From JAJAZB01 sp965249815 (GTDB lineage: Bacteria; Bacteroidota; Bacteroidia; Cytophagales; Spirosomataceae), in contig CBDFMV010000003.1 in assembly GCA_965249815.1 (NCBI GenBank), positions 806,001-870,000 on the forward strand: a stretch of 64,000 nucleotides of DNA, given 5' to 3'. A program made the position numbers and the translations under genes. Of the stretch, positions 63,755 through 64,000 are shown piece by piece. Within the stretch, counting starts at the first letter, position 1. The number at the start of each line of letters is the position of its first letter. The notes under the pieces are model-generated. The model saw only the letters and a program-made list of their open reading frames with translations. It did no database searches and was not told the DNA's origin.

Positions 63755-64000
63755 ATGGCAAAACAACAATCGGATTCGAGCTTCGAGGGGATGGTCGGCG
63801 TCTTTGAGCTGCTGCTGACGTTCCTGACGTACCTGGGTGCGGGCTACAATCCCGGCCCGGCGCACCTGAAACTCCCGGCGCTGCAGGCCCGGCTGGCCAA
63901 TCTGAAGTCGCTGCTCAACGAGGTGACGGCGTCGAAGGCGGCGTATGACGCGGCGGTGAGCCACCGGGCGGTCTGGTACGCGCTGCTGCCCGACCTGGCG
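63755..64000 (+). CDS. Hypothetical protein, N-terminal 82 residues (runs off the right edge)
   Basis: ATG 63755 begins MAKQQSDSSFEGMVGVFELL and remains open to the edge. A hydrophobic stretch (FELLLTFLTYLGAGYN) is followed by a helical region (LQARLANLKSLLNEVTASKAAYDAAVSHR). The composition returns to the GC-rich host type. No family recognised. Confidence 0.7.
   Translation, partial: MAKQQSDSSFEGMVGVFELLLTFLTYLGAGYNPGPAHLKLPALQARLANLKSLLNEVTASKAAYDAAVSHRAVWYALLPDLA

Overview
The window looks like a chromosomal segment of a GC-rich member of the Bacteroidota, most likely order Cytophagales (Spirosoma/Larkinella-like); I cannot fix the genus. The evidence is a complete alternative complex III (act) plus aa3/caa3-type cytochrome oxidase locus, Bacteroidota-type promoters (-7 TAnnTTTG, with TACTTTTG or TACCTTTG recurring), weak Shine-Dalgarno sites, SusC-style 'EVVVTGY' motifs, and the gene order tRNA-Tyr/Gly/Thr-tuf-tRNA-Trp-secE-nusG-rplKAJL-rpoB. 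Nearly all genes lie on the minus strand.

Layout. 1-7286: translation/transcription operon with one promoter upstream of tRNA-Tyr, ending in rpoB, which runs off the left edge. 7375-9911: ECF sigma factor, membrane protein of anti-sigma type and outer-membrane protein. 10029-27377: respiratory locus, in transcription order actABCDEF, coxB, coxA, ctaA, ctaB, two coxIII genes, subunit IV, SCO, DUF420 and a small CxxC protein. It carries menaquinol-derived electrons through cytochrome c to O2 and includes the heme A and copper assembly factors. 27545-30101: tRNA-Cys, rpsA, HNH protein. 30186-35627: rRNA operon (16S, tRNA-Ile, tRNA-Ala, 23S, 5S) with promoter, RNase III stems and terminator. 35711-40028: trpA, trpB, trpF, trpC and an RluA-type pseudouridine synthase. 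40374-45689: a 53-residue membrane protein, ruvB, membrane and outer-membrane proteins, and a divergent pair (membrane LytTR regulator / intradiol dioxygenase lipoprotein) around a four-copy symmetric operator. 45742-56127: TIM-barrel isomerase, deoC, GntR regulator, RHS-like lipoprotein, vWA protein, a second ECF sigma/anti-sigma pair, gcvP.

56233-63604 is the accessory part. It holds a doubly broken antitoxin/MazF-like toxin pair, a TIR/deoxyribosyltransferase-like protein with a small partner, pcrB, a rifampin ADP-ribosyltransferase (arr), an AT-rich predicted HEPN protein whose last codons lie in a mobile-looking repeat, and an AT-rich unit with a REP-associated tyrosine transposase (RAYT), its REP hairpins and an S41 peptidase. 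The right edge cuts a plus-strand gene.

The most notable non-genic signals are (a) many intergenic 'word-like' degenerate inverted repeats of several vocabularies, (b) the dyad of four LytTR-type sites, (c) REP palindromes around the RAYT, and (d) a terminator-like hairpin abutting the trpA start codon. All calls come from reading the sequence; no database search was run.
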